DNA of 40,633 nucleotides. Source: Bacteroidales bacterium. GTDB taxonomy: Bacteria; Bacteroidota; Bacteroidia; Bacteroidales; JAIPAH01. The notes beneath the pieces were generated by a model. The model was not told where the DNA came from. It was given only the letters and a program-made list of their open reading frames with translations, and did not search any database. The stretch spans positions 1 to 40,633 of the forward strand of contig JAIPAH010000011.1 of NCBI GenBank assembly GCA_021740175.1, in the 5' to 3' direction. How positions within the stretch are numbered: position 1 is the stretch's first letter; every line of letters starts with the position of its first letter. Positions 17,997 through 25,583 of this stretch are shown one piece after another. The position numbers and the translations under genes are program-made.

Positions 17997-18329
17997 TTAT
18001 TCGTAAAGCTTATTATTGTCTTTATGACGATGCTTATCGCGGGCGGTCTTCTTTTTCAGATTTTTTTCCAGGGCCGATTTCAAATCGACTCCGGTCTGGT
18101 TGGCCAGGCATATCAAAACGAACATCACATCCGCCAACTCATCGGATAATTGATGTTTCTCTTCTTCACCTGCTTTAAATGACTGTTCGCCATATTGACG
18201 TGCAATAACGCGTGCTAACTCTCCCACCTCCTCGGTGAGTTGTGCCATATTGGTCAGTTCGTTAAAATAACGGACGCCATTATCCTTTATCCACTGATCA
18301 ACAATTCTCTGAGCTTCCCGGATATCCAT
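17997..18329 (-). CDS. MazG-like nucleotide pyrophosphohydrolase
   Basis: The 110-residue all-helical protein carries the MazG/dUTPase-superfamily metal motif: EEVGEL at about 31-36 and DELADVMFVLICLANQTGVDL at about 63-83, which together give the EExxE...ExxD site that binds magnesium. Such enzymes hydrolyse nucleoside triphosphates to monophosphates and pyrophosphate, as house-cleaning activity. Its start overlaps the stop of the response-regulator gene in TAATG, so it is probably translated with the two-component system. This coupling is unusual in functional terms but could be incidental. The C-terminus is basic (KKKTARDKHRHKDNNK). Confidence 0.88.
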   Translation of the reverse strand: MDIREAQRIVDQWIKDNGVRYFNELTNMAQLTEEVGELARVIARQYGEQSFKAGEEEKHQLSDELADVMFVLICLANQTGVDLKSALEKNLKKKTARDKHRHKDNNKLYE

Positions 18330-19048
18330 TAACTTTTCTTATTTTGAGATATTTCCAATTTAAACCCGGAACCATGCACGTTAGTTATCTTCACATTATC
18401 ATCATTTTTCAGGTATTTCCTCAACTTGGTGATAAAGACATCCATGCTTCGGCCGATAAAATAATCATCATCCCCCCAAATGCTTTTCAACGCATAATCA
18501 CGTGATACGAGCTGATTTTTGTTCTCCGATAAAAGGTGCAGCAATGAAGCTTCTTTTTTGGTCAGCGTTCTTGTATCCTTTTTATCGCTAAGCGTCAAAT
18601 TATTAGGATCAAAAACATACTTCCCGATACGATAAAATTGCTGCCGGGGCTGTTGCATGCTACTTTCTTCAAGCTCGCATCTTTTGAGGATGGCCTGTAT
18701 TCGTAGGCTCAATTCTTCGCTGCTGAACGGCTTTGTAATATAATCATCACAACCCGATTTAAACCCCGCAATCCGGTCTTCTTTCATCGATTTCGCCGTA
18801 AGAAAAATAATCGGAATATTTTCATCCTTAGAGCGAATTTCTTTGGCCAAGGCAAAACCATCTTTCCGGGGCATCATCACATCCAAAATACACAGGTCAA
18901 AATTCCCTTTATTGAAATAATCCGAGCCCTCTTTTCCATCTTTAGCCAAAACAGTCTCATAATCCATCATCTCCAGGTAATCTTTGAGCACCGAGCTAAG
19001 ATTGGAATCGTCTTCCACAAGCAAAATACTATTCCTGTTGTTCTTCAT
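18329..19048 (-). CDS. rprY: OmpR-family response regulator, RprY-like
   Basis: The 239-residue protein has an N-terminal receiver domain with acidic pair Asp13/Asp14, phosphoacceptor Asp56 in CILDVMMPRKDG, Thr84 and Lys106 in YITKPF, followed by a C-terminal winged helix (RTLTKKEASLLHLLSENKNQLVSRD, then SMDVFITKLRKYLKNDDNVKITNVHGSGFKL). It matches the Bacteroides RprY pattern. It overlaps the 3' end of the kinase gene by 20 bp and is followed without a gap by the MazG-like gene. Targets are not shown by the sequence; the divergent Cys-rich gene at 20440 is a candidate by position only. Confidence 0.93.
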   Translation of the reverse strand: MKNNRNSILLVEDDSNLSSVLKDYLEMMDYETVLAKDGKEGSDYFNKGNFDLCILDVMMPRKDGFALAKEIRSKDENIPIIFLTAKSMKEDRIAGFKSGCDDYITKPFSSEELSLRIQAILKRCELEESSMQQPRQQFYRIGKYVFDPNNLTLSDKKDTRTLTKKEASLLHLLSENKNQLVSRDYALKSIWGDDDYFIGRSMDVFITKLRKYLKNDDNVKITNVHGSGFKLEISQNKKS

Positions 19049-20327
19049 AGTTTTGTTGTTTTATTGGCAAATAAATACTGAAAGTACTTCCCTTTCCTGC
19101 CTCACTTTCTAATGAAATCGTACCCCCATGTGCTTCAACCATTTGTTTTACATAGTATAATCCGAGTCCAAATCCTTTCACATTATGAATATTCCCCGTG
19201 GGAACCCTGTAAAGATTCTTAAATATTTGTTTCTGGTTTTCAGCATTTATACCTATTCCATTGTCTTGAACACTAACAACAATACTACCATTTTTGTTGG
19301 ATGTATAGACATGAATATTGGGGGTGTCCATGACATATTTATTGGCATTGTCAAGCAAATTCGATATAATATTCTCTAAATGGGTTCGATCCCCGACAAC
19401 TTCATGGTCCTCCGCATTCAAATGCATGCTTATTTTCCCGTTACGTTCCCTGATCAAAACCTCGTATGTGTTGACCTGGGTGCTGACAATATCGTGAATA
19501 TCCACAGGGTTCCGCTTGAGTTTAAATTCACCCCGATCTATCACGGCAATCTGCAGAATCTGCTCGACCTGTTTCTTAAGCCGGTTATTTTCATCAAGAA
19601 TTATACGGATGTACCGTTTTATTTTTTCTTTATCCTCAAGGACATTTGGTTTAAGCAACATTTCCCCTGTGAGATTTACCGTCGAAATGGGCGTCTTAAA
19701 CTCATGCGTCATATTATTGACAAAATCGTTTTTCATCTCTGAGAGCTTCTTCTGCCTAAGCATCGTGTTGGCGGAAAAGTAAAACCCAACGATGAGGATA
19801 AGTATAAATACCACCGAAATAATCACCCATCCGTTTAAATCCTCGAGAATAATCCCCTGACGATCACTGAAATAAAGAGCCAGATGATATTGCTGATTAT
19901 CGGTTGCACAGGACATTGAAGCCTGGTACCGGCTGTTTTTGACTTCTTCGGCATAACCCTGGTAATGCCCCATTACAAACTCTTTAGTACTATCTTCATA
20001 GATACCATAAGCATAATCCGCGCTTACATCCAGTTCCTGTATCTTTTTCTGAATAAGGGAATCCAGCAACCGGGGTTTGATTTTGTATATTACCGGCGTA
20101 GTCTTTTCACAGGGAATATCCTGCCGCTTATACTTATTAGGGATTTCACTGTTTTGGTAGTTTAATAATTCATTGACAACTGTCTTCAGCTCAATATTGA
20201 CACTACTATCGAACAACTCCTCTTTAAGATTATAACCTTTTTTTACCCAGTAGAGCTGTATAAGCACACTACCTATAAGAGCAAAGGATGTTATAAGAAT
20301 TATAAGTATTAATACGTATCGTTTCAT
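19029..20327 (-). CDS. rprX: Sensor histidine kinase, RprX-like
   Basis: The 432-residue kinase has a transmembrane helix at 4-28, a periplasmic sensor of about 135 residues containing Cys73 and Cys140, and a second helix at about 167-187. The HisKA domain follows with phosphoacceptor His208 in MTHEFKTPIST. The ATPase domain has the N box (NLLDNANKYV, about 323-332), G1 DNGIGI (355-360) and G2 GFGLGL (385-390). There is no HAMP domain, as in B. fragilis RprX. The cognate regulator overlaps its 3' end. The two sensor-domain cysteines are worth noting beside a divergent Cys-rich secreted protein, but a link is speculative. Confidence 0.93.
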   Translation of the reverse strand: MKRYVLILIILITSFALIGSVLIQLYWVKKGYNLKEELFDSSVNIELKTVVNELLNYQNSEIPNKYKRQDIPCEKTTPVIYKIKPRLLDSLIQKKIQELDVSADYAYGIYEDSTKEFVMGHYQGYAEEVKNSRYQASMSCATDNQQYHLALYFSDRQGIILEDLNGWVIISVVFILILIVGFYFSANTMLRQKKLSEMKNDFVNNMTHEFKTPISTVNLTGEMLLKPNVLEDKEKIKRYIRIILDENNRLKKQVEQILQIAVIDRGEFKLKRNPVDIHDIVSTQVNTYEVLIRERNGKISMHLNAEDHEVVGDRTHLENIISNLLDNANKYVMDTPNIHVYTSNKNGSIVVSVQDNGIGINAENQKQIFKNLYRVPTGNIHNVKGFGLGLYYVKQMVEAHGGTISLESEAGKGSTFSIYLPIKQQNYEEQQE

Positions 20328-20403
20328 GAATGTCGCCTAATTTTTTAACATCTTATTAACCAGGTTTAACTATTGATTAACAGCTAAACATATGATTATG
20401 TAT

Positions 20404-20411
20404 TATGTTTG
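20404..20411 (+). promoter_or_regulatory. Candidate -7 box for the Cys-rich protein gene
   Basis: TATGTTTG fits TAnnTTTG, 29 bp before the ATG at 20440. The same 112-bp region must also hold the minus-strand promoter of the kinase gene, so the two may be co-regulated. Confidence 0.42.
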
Positions 20412-20439
20412 TTGTAAATTATTTAAATAAATCAAACTT

Positions 20440-20784
20440 ATGAAACAAATAGGAATTGCTATAACATTAATCTTTTTCCTCTTCGGAGTCACAATGAACT
20501 CGGCTTTGGCCACAGTCCAAACCGTCGATAATGATAACCCTTCCACCATCTCTGTTACCGTCCTTGAAGGTGACGATGATGAGGGCGATGATGATGACAA
20601 AGATAAAGAAGGCGACAAGAAATCGTCGAAAAAAGGCCACGAGGAATGTGACAAAAAAGGTGATAAAGAATGCTCAGATAAGAAAAAAGCTGAGTGCTGT
20701 GATGATAAAGAAGATAAAGCGGAATGCTGTGATAAGAAATCAAAAGCACCGTGTAAATCCAAATCTTCTCCAACCGAGAACTAA
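20440..20784 (+). CDS. Small secreted Cys/Lys/Asp-rich protein
   Basis: The 114-residue product has a signal peptide (about 1-24, ending near SALA), then a Val/Thr-rich stretch and a low-complexity C-terminal half made almost wholly of Asp, Glu, Lys and Cys. Seven Cys occur as EEC, KEC, two KAECCD repeats and APC. The doubled ECCD unit spaced by about nine residues suggests an internal duplication and a soft-metal or redox function, by analogy with cysteine-repeat metal-binding proteins. I do not recognise a family. Many Bacteroidota have similar short Lys/Cys-rich exported proteins, so the real function is open. It is divergent from the two-component system and has its own terminator. Confidence 0.75.
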   Translation: MKQIGIAITLIFFLFGVTMNSALATVQTVDNDNPSTISVTVLEGDDDEGDDDDKDKEGDKKSSKKGHEECDKKGDKECSDKKKAECCDDKEDKAECCDKKSKAPCKSKSSPTEN

Positions 20785-20804
20785 TCGGGGTTTTATTGTT
20801 TTTG

Positions 20805-20834
20805 CCTCCCCCATATTCAGGGGGAGGTTTTTTT
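20805..20834 (+). terminator. Intrinsic terminator after the Cys-rich gene
   Basis: Stem CCTCCCCC / GGGGGAGG with a 7-nt loop is followed by seven T residues. It lies 20 bp past the stop and isolates the gene from the downstream thioesterase. Confidence 0.9.
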
Positions 20835-20868
20835 ATGTCCGCACTGCTGTATTACCGTTCTTACATCT

Positions 20869-20876
20869 TACCTTTG
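20869..20876 (+). promoter_or_regulatory. Candidate -7 box for the thioesterase gene
   Basis: TACCTTTG fits TAnnTTTG only 11 bp before the ATG at 20887, so the transcript would have a leader of a few nucleotides or none. No TTG is found at the -33 spacing. Confidence 0.45.
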
Positions 20877-20886
20877 CAAGAAAAAT

Positions 20887-21273
20887 ATGGCATTCGAAAA
20901 TCTGTACGAGGGCATAGAATTATCGCGAAGCAAACAAGTTGAGGAAAAAGACACTGCTGTGGCTTATGGATCAGGGAATCTCAAAGTGTTTGCCACTCCG
21001 GCTATGATTGCTTTGATGGAACAGGCCTGTTTAGAACTTGTAAAACCCCAATTACCTGAAGGATATGATACGGTGGGTACCCACGTAGACATTAAACATG
21101 TAAAAGCAACGCCCCAGCATCAAAAAGTTGAATGCACTGCCCGATTGATTGAAATAAACGGTCCCAAACTTAAATTCCAGGTAGAAGCCCGGGATGAAAA
21201 CGGCCAAATAGGCGTCGGTACTCATAAGCGTTATGCTGTTGAAGCCGCCTCCTTTATGAAAAACCTAAAATGA
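20887..21273 (+). CDS. Hotdog-fold thioesterase, FlK-like
   Basis: The 128-residue single-domain hotdog protein resembles the fluoroacetyl-CoA thioesterase (FlK) group: VFATPAMIALMEQACLELV, then VGTHVDIKHVKATPQHQKVECTARLIEI, and a final strand IGVGTHKRYAVE. The Thr/Glu/His triad of FlK corresponds plausibly to Thr in ATPAM, Glu in MEQAC and His in GTHVD. Real substrates in this phylum are probably ordinary acyl-CoAs, not fluoroacetyl-CoA. The RNA methyltransferase gene starts 12 bp after its stop, so the two are likely co-transcribed. Confidence 0.85.
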   Translation: MAFENLYEGIELSRSKQVEEKDTAVAYGSGNLKVFATPAMIALMEQACLELVKPQLPEGYDTVGTHVDIKHVKATPQHQKVECTARLIEINGPKLKFQVEARDENGQIGVGTHKRYAVEAASFMKNLK

Positions 21274-21285
21274 CAGGGAAACTCA

Positions 21286-22437
21286 TTGAATAAAAGTACT
21301 ACGATTACAGCCAAGACCCTTGCGGGAATGGAAGAAATCCTGGCCAAGGAGCTTCAGGAAATCGGAGCTCAAAGCGTTACTAAAGGCAACCGCATGGTAA
21401 AGTTCCAGGGTGACAAAAAATTAACCTATAAAGCGAACTACCAATGCCGGACTGCTTTAAGAATACTTCTTCCTTTTAATGAATTTCGCATCAAAAACCA
21501 GGATGATTTTTACAAAAAGGCCCGCGCTATTCCCTGGGAAAAGTATCTGAAGGCTGACGCTACTTTTTCCATTACTAAAGTGATCAAAAATTCCGTTTTC
21601 ACCAATTCCCAATATGCTGTGTTACGCCTGAAGGATGCCATCGCGGATCGTTTTCGCGAAAAAGCGGGGAAGCGTCCTTCGGTAGACCTGGACGATCCGA
21701 ATCTTTCTATCAACCTGCATATGGTTAACAATGATGTTACCCTATCTCTCGACAGCTCCGGTGCTTCACTCCACAAAAGAGGTTATCGCAGTGCCACCGG
21801 CCCGGCACCGCTAAATGAAGTTCTGGCTGCCGGTTTAATTTTGCTGACGGGGTGGTCGGGAGAAACGGATTTTTATGATCCCATGTGTGGTTCCGGAACC
21901 TTACCGATCGAGGCGGCGATGATCGCCCGTAACATTCCGCCGGGATATTACAGGCAAAATTTTGGCTTCCGGCATTGGCAGGATTTCGATCCTAAACTGT
22001 GGCAGGAAGTGAAAAAAGAAGCCGATGCCCATATCAACCGTCAGGCTCCATCAATAACAGGCTTTGACATTTCCAACAAACTTGTGCAAATAGCCCGGCA
22101 AAATATCAGAAATGCCGGCCTGCAAAATAAAATTTCGGTTTTCAAGAAGGATTTTTTTAAATTACAGCCTGCATCCGAGCAGGGTATCATTGTGATGAAT
22201 CCGCCCTATGATATGCGGCTAAAAGAAGAAGATACAAAGCAATTTTACCGTACAATTGGAGATACGTTAAAAAACAGTTTCAAAGGTTTTACGGCTTATA
22301 TTTTTTCCGGGAATCTGGATGCCTTAAAAAGTTTGGGACTGCGTCCTTCCAGGAGGATAGTGCTCTACAACGGCCCGATTGAATCACGGCTGGCCCGATA
22401 TGATTTGTATGAAGGCTCGAAACGCAAAAAAAGTTAA
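21286..22437 (+). CDS. THUMP-domain class I SAM-dependent RNA methyltransferase (RlmL N-half/YpsC-like)
   Basis: The 383-residue protein has an N-terminal ferredoxin-like/THUMP region (about 1-160, AKTLAGMEEILAKELQEIGA to SLDSSGASLHKRGYR) and a UPF0020-type methyltransferase domain with DPMCGSGTLPIEAAMIARNIPPG and the catalytic-type motif NPPYDMRL. It resembles the 23S rRNA guanine-N2 methyltransferases (RlmL N-terminal half). The start is the TTG at 21286; the first in-frame ATG, at codon 15, would remove the conserved ITAKTLAGMEE segment. The stop overlaps by 4 bp the stop of the convergent minus-strand gene. Confidence 0.9.
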   Translation: MNKSTTITAKTLAGMEEILAKELQEIGAQSVTKGNRMVKFQGDKKLTYKANYQCRTALRILLPFNEFRIKNQDDFYKKARAIPWEKYLKADATFSITKVIKNSVFTNSQYAVLRLKDAIADRFREKAGKRPSVDLDDPNLSINLHMVNNDVTLSLDSSGASLHKRGYRSATGPAPLNEVLAAGLILLTGWSGETDFYDPMCGSGTLPIEAAMIARNIPPGYYRQNFGFRHWQDFDPKLWQEVKKEADAHINRQAPSITGFDISNKLVQIARQNIRNAGLQNKISVFKKDFFKLQPASEQGIIVMNPPYDMRLKEEDTKQFYRTIGDTLKNSFKGFTAYIFSGNLDALKSLGLRPSRRIVLYNGPIESRLARYDLYEGSKRKKS

Positions 22438-22787
22438 TTCTTTTCTTTTTCCCCGGCACCTTTATTCTGGATGAGATTGATTACAAGTAAAGATATGCCA
22501 AGAGTGAGGGAGGGTAACAAAAGGTTTTTTAATCGGGATTTTTTTGTGCCGAATAGTTTCGATTCGCCAAGAAAATCGGAAATACTTTTTACAATCAGCG
22601 CATGGATATCTTTCTTGGTATCCGAGTGTTTTTTATTTTTATAAACCCCGGACATGTCAATATAGCGGGAAAGCGTATCGAAATCCTTGACAAAACTCCT
22701 CTCTTTCTCGGTGAGCTGCTCCCTGAGTTTAGTCTTTATCTCTACCAGTTCTTTATGATTGTTGACCAGTGTCTTTTTCTTGCTCAT
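22434..22787 (-). CDS. Small membrane-anchored protein of unknown family in YtxH/holin cluster
   Basis: The 117-residue product (ATG at 22787; the longer open frame begins only at a TTG at 22799) has a lysine-rich helical N-terminal part (HKELVEIKTKLREQLTEKERSFVKDFDTL) and a single C-terminal hydrophobic helix at about residues 90-106 (LLPSLTLGISLLVINLI), then a basic/acidic tail. It looks like a tail-anchored cytoplasmic protein. I do not recognise the family. The start overlaps the end of the holin-like gene by 35 bp, so it is the third member of an operon with YtxH and the holin-like protein. Confidence 0.65.
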   Translation of the reverse strand: MSKKKTLVNNHKELVEIKTKLREQLTEKERSFVKDFDTLSRYIDMSGVYKNKKHSDTKKDIHALIVKSISDFLGESKLFGTKKSRLKNLLLPSLTLGISLLVINLIQNKGAGEKEKN

Positions 22788-23103
22788 TTCTCTTTTCAAA
22801 AAGGATTTTAATGACTTGGTTCATAAATGGTTTTTCCATAAGCGGTTTCGATAAGACTAAAAACAAAAAGAAAAGCACAAGGAAACCTCCGCTGACGGCC
22901 AAAAAACCATAGATCTCGTTGTCCAAAATATCGCCGAGATAAAGAGAAAGGGCTATACCCCCAAAAACTAAAAACAGCACAAATAACATTAGCAGCACAA
23001 TTCTTCTTAGAAAGGCTGCTAATGTTTTTGAAATTCTTTCAGAAACCTCCAGTCTTAACAGGAGTAAACGAGAATTTAAGTATTCCTGAAATTTTTGAAT
23101 CAT
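22753..23103 (-). CDS. Phage-holin family / holin-X-like membrane protein
   Basis: The 116-residue protein has an amphipathic N-terminus (IQKFQEYLNSRLLLLRLEVSERISKTLAAFLRR), two hydrophobic helices at about 36-54 and 65-85 (VLLMLFVLFLVFGGIALSL; FLAVSGGFLVLFFLFLVLS) and a charged tail. This is the layout of the actinobacterial holin-X family (PF07332-like), which in Bacteroidota commonly follows YtxH genes and is not phage-derived. A role in envelope stress or membrane architecture is plausible, but lysis is unlikely. It is the middle gene of a three-gene set. Confidence 0.78.
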   Translation of the reverse strand: MIQKFQEYLNSRLLLLRLEVSERISKTLAAFLRRIVLLMLFVLFLVFGGIALSLYLGDILDNEIYGFLAVSGGFLVLFFLFLVLSKPLMEKPFMNQVIKILFEKRNEQEKDTGQQS

Positions 23104-23124
23104 ACGATAATAAGTTTAATCTCG

Positions 23125-23340
23125 TTATTCTCCGGTTTTAGAAGAGGATTTTCCTCCTACTTTTTCCTTTTCTTTGTTGATAAGCTCTCTAACGCCTTCT
23201 AACAGTTCTTCGGATTTATCGGTAATTGTTTCCCGCGTTTCTTTCCCGCTAGCGGGAGCTATCAAAACACCTGTTACAACACCTGCCGCTGCACCGGCTA
23301 ACACTCCTATTAAAACTTTTCCTCCGTTTGACATAATCAT
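23125..23340 (-). CDS. YtxH domain-containing protein
   Basis: A 71-residue protein with an N-terminal glycine/alanine-rich membrane helix (GGKVLIGVLAGAAAGVVTGVLIAPASGKETR) that is the YtxH signature, followed by a short charged helix. Members are small membrane proteins linked to general stress in Firmicutes and widespread in Bacteroidota. It is the first gene of the minus-strand YtxH/holin-like/unknown operon. A second in-frame ATG at 23334 would start the protein at MSNGGK and is equally likely. Confidence 0.88.
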   Translation of the reverse strand: MIMSNGGKVLIGVLAGAAAGVVTGVLIAPASGKETRETITDKSEELLEGVRELINKEKEKVGGKSSSKTGE

Positions 23341-23650
23341 TCACTTTTTTAATTAAACAATAAACTATTTTCTATTTCTTAATGTATTCAACGTATTAAC
23401 ATTGAAGTATTGTACTTGTTCAAAAAACTAATTAATCGGCCTAAAATTTATTAATGTTTTTCTGTTTGATAAATGTACAAAAAAAATTCTTCATGAGCTA
23501 ATTATTTTAAATTTTTTAACAATGCAATTGAAAAAACGCAAAAGCTTCAGCGGAGGTTGTCCTAAAAGTCGCATAAGAGGATATCTATCGAGTTTTACTC
23601 CTAAGTTTCCAAAAAGTAAGTTGCTGAATATAAACACGCTTTTATTTTAA

Positions 23651-23672
23651 GTCTTAGTGGCCTTCTGGAATT
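23651..23672 (+). repeat. Dispersed repeat, copy 1
   Basis: This 22-bp sequence (core GGCCTTCTGGAATT) matches 21 of 22 bases of the reverse complement of 34217-34238. Both copies sit in longer low-complexity text of the kind that resembles AAAGGCACTAAG, common between Bacteroidota genes. Confidence 0.7.
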
Positions 23673-23835
23673 TCTGCCTCAAAGGCACTAAGTCTCTAAT
23701 TAAACAAAGAAAGAACTTATTTGATTATAAATTTCATAAAATCAACATTTTACAATCCCAACTTTTAAGTGTAAAACTTTTCTGACTTATATTGGTCTGA
23801 TTATCGAACCAGTCAAACACCAATTTCTTTCTTTT

Positions 23836-23859
23836 ACCTAAGCACCTATACACCTAAAC
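23836..23859 (+). repeat. Three-unit 8-bp tandem repeat
   Basis: Units ACCTAAGC, ACCTATAC and ACCTAAAC follow one another, with a fourth degenerate ACTTAAAA. It lies 18 bp beyond the prfC stop. Short tandem repeats of this type can vary in copy number between strains. Confidence 0.65.
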
Positions 23860-23877
23860 ACTTAAAAAGGATTTAAA

Positions 23878-25464
23878 TCATTCTTCCTCAAACTCAGAGG
23901 TAAAATGAAACTCAATGTCGGGATATTTTTCCCGGGCCATATCCAGGGCAAATTTGGATTCGGCCAAAAACACCTCCCTGCCCCATTTATCAAGCGCCAG
24001 ATTATTGGCTTTACGGGCCTTGAATTCTTCCAGCTGTTCTTTATTCTTACTAGTAATCCAGCATGTTTTATACAAGTTAATAGGCTCGTAACGAGCTGAA
24101 GCACCATACTCATGGAGTAAACGGTATTGAATCACCTCAAACTGCAAATTCCCCACAGTACCGATGATCTTCCGGCCTGACTTTTTCCCGGTAAAAAGCT
24201 GGGCTACGCCCTCATCCATAAGCTGGTCGATACCTTTATCCAGCTGTTTGTATTTCATCGGGTCGGTATTCACAATATATTTAAAATGCTCCGGGGAGAA
24301 GGAAGGCATTCCTTTGAAATGCAGCTCTTCGCCTTCGGTAAGCGTATCGCCTATTTTAAAATTGCCTGTATCGTGGATTCCAACAATATCCCCGGGATAA
24401 GCCCTTTCTATCACCTCTTGTTTAGAGGCCATAAAAGAGGTAGGGCTGGAAAAGCGCATTTTTTTGCCCAGCCGCACATGGTAATAAAAGGTGTTACGTT
24501 TGAAGATTCCCGATGTGACTCGCACAAAAGCCAGACGGTCACGGTGATTGGGATCCATGTTGGCGTGGATTTTAAAAACAAAACCCGTAAAATTTTCTTC
24601 CTCCGGGCTCACCAGTCTTTCTTCAGCAGGTCTTTGATTGGGCGAGGGGGAAATATCCAGGAAACAGTCCAGCAATTCCCTCACGCCAAAATTATGCAGC
24701 GCACTGCCAAAGAAAACCGGCGATATCGCGCCGGTAGAATAATCTTCATTAGAAAATTCGGGATAGACTTCCTTGATTAATTCCAGCTCTTCGCGAAGCT
24801 TACCGGCATCTTTTTCCCCGATATATTCCTTAAGCGAAGGATCATTCATATCATTAAAAGTAATACTCTCGGTGACGGTTTGCTTACTTGGCGTAAAAAG
24901 CTGCAGGTTCTTTTCGTAGAGATTATAAACCCCCTTAAACTTATCGCCCATGTTAATGGGCCAGCTCAGGGGCTTTACTCGTATATTCAGCTTTTCTTCT
25001 ATCTCATCCAGCAACTCAAAAGCATCTTTTCCCAGCCGGTCGAGTTTGTTTACAAACACAATCACAGGCGTATTACGCATGCGGCAGACATTCACCAGCT
25101 TCTCGGTCTGCTGCTCCACTCCTTTGGCCACGTCGATAACTACTATGGCGCTGTCGACCGCTGTAAGGGTGCGGTAGGTGTCCTCCGCAAAATCCTGGTG
25201 CCCCGGCGTATCCAAAATATTGATTTGCTTCCCTTTATACTCAAACCCCATCACCGAGGTAGCCACGGATATGCCCCGCTGACGCTCGATATCCATAAAA
25301 TCGGAGGTGGCCGTTTTCCGGATTTTATTGTTCTTAACGGCGCCGGCCACCTGGATGGCCCCGCCGTATAGCAAAAGCTTCTCCGTCAACGTCGTCTTCC
25401 CTGCATCAGGGTGACTCACCACGGCAAAAGTTTTCCGTCGCTCAATCTCTTGTTTTAATCCCAT
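23878..25464 (-). CDS. prfC: Peptide chain release factor 3
   Basis: The protein has 528 residues from the ATG at 25464; the open frame extends to 25479 but only through a TTG. It is a translational GTPase with G1 SHPDAGKTT at 17-25, a switch region [20 protein letters not shown]3 DTPGHQDF, G4 VNKLDR and the RF3 C-terminal domain ([14 protein letters not shown]). RF3 speeds removal of RF1/RF2 after peptide release. It is divergent from priA across 119 bp. A candidate -7 box at 25491-25498 gives a leader of about 20 nt and supports the chosen start. Confidence 0.96.
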   Translation of the reverse strand: MGLKQEIERRKTFAVVSHPDAGKTTLTEKLLLYGGAIQVAGAVKNNKIRKTATSDFMDIERQRGISVATSVMGFEYKGKQINILDTPGHQDFAEDTYRTLTAVDSAIVVIDVAKGVEQQTEKLVNVCRMRNTPVIVFVNKLDRLGKDAFELLDEIEEKLNIRVKPLSWPINMGDKFKGVYNLYEKNLQLFTPSKQTVTESITFNDMNDPSLKEYIGEKDAGKLREELELIKEVYPEFSNEDYSTGAISPVFFGSALHNFGVRELLDCFLDISPSPNQRPAEERLVSPEEENFTGFVFKIHANMDPNHRDRLAFVRVTSGIFKRNTFYYHVRLGKKMRFSSPTSFMASKQEVIERAYPGDIVGIHDTGNFKIGDTLTEGEELHFKGMPSFSPEHFKYIVNTDPMKYKQLDKGIDQLMDEGVAQLFTGKKSGRKIIGTVGNLQFEVIQYRLLHEYGASARYEPINLYKTCWITSKNKEQLEEFKARKANNLALDKWGREVFLAESKFALDMAREKYPDIEFHFTSEFEEE

Positions 25465-25490
25465 GAAAGTGCTCTTCAAAAATCAAGTTG

Positions 25491-25498
25491 CAAAAGTA
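25491..25498 (-). promoter_or_regulatory. Candidate prfC -7 box
   Basis: The minus-strand sequence TACTTTTG fits TAnnTTTG, 26 bp before the prfC ATG. Confidence 0.45.
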
Positions 25499-25553
25499 AT
25501 AATTTGTGACTGATGTTTGAAGGTTTAAATCCAAAAGGCTCTTTAACGACAGG

Positions 25554-25577
25554 GACAAAGTTTTGCTTAACTTTGTC
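25554..25577 (+). promoter_or_regulatory. priA promoter -7 box inside a 9-bp inverted repeat
   Basis: GACAAAGTT (25554-25562) and AACTTTGTC (25569-25577) form a perfect inverted repeat with a 6-nt spacer. The right arm overlaps TAACTTTG (25568-25575), a match to TAnnTTTG. Transcription would begin near 25581, immediately before the ATG at 25584. A repressor bound here would block priA. The -33 element is not clear. Confidence 0.5.
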
Positions 25578-25583
25578 CGAAGC

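Larger units (their letters stand above)
23341..23877. other. Gene-free region with repeat relics
   Basis: These 537 bp hold no convincing gene. The half near YtxH is AT-rich and should contain that operon's promoter, though no clear TAnnTTTG box was seen. A stretch near 23555-23580 (GAGGTTGTCCTAAAAGTC-like wording) resembles IS terminal sequences but lacks a mate. A copy of a dispersed repeat lies at 23651-23672, and an 8-bp tandem repeat lies beside the prfC stop. Confidence 0.5.

Noticed and set aside
22753-23103. Prophage holin
   Set aside because: No lysin, capsid or integrase genes are near; this holin-X-like family with YtxH is a common chromosomal pair in Bacteroidota.
23555-23585. 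IS terminal inverted repeat near 23.56 kb
   Set aside because: The wording resembles IS ends but no matching second end, target duplication or transposase is present nearby.
24286-25371. Long plus-strand open frames opposite prfC
   Set aside because: They are shadows of the GTPase gene, with no recognisable protein features.
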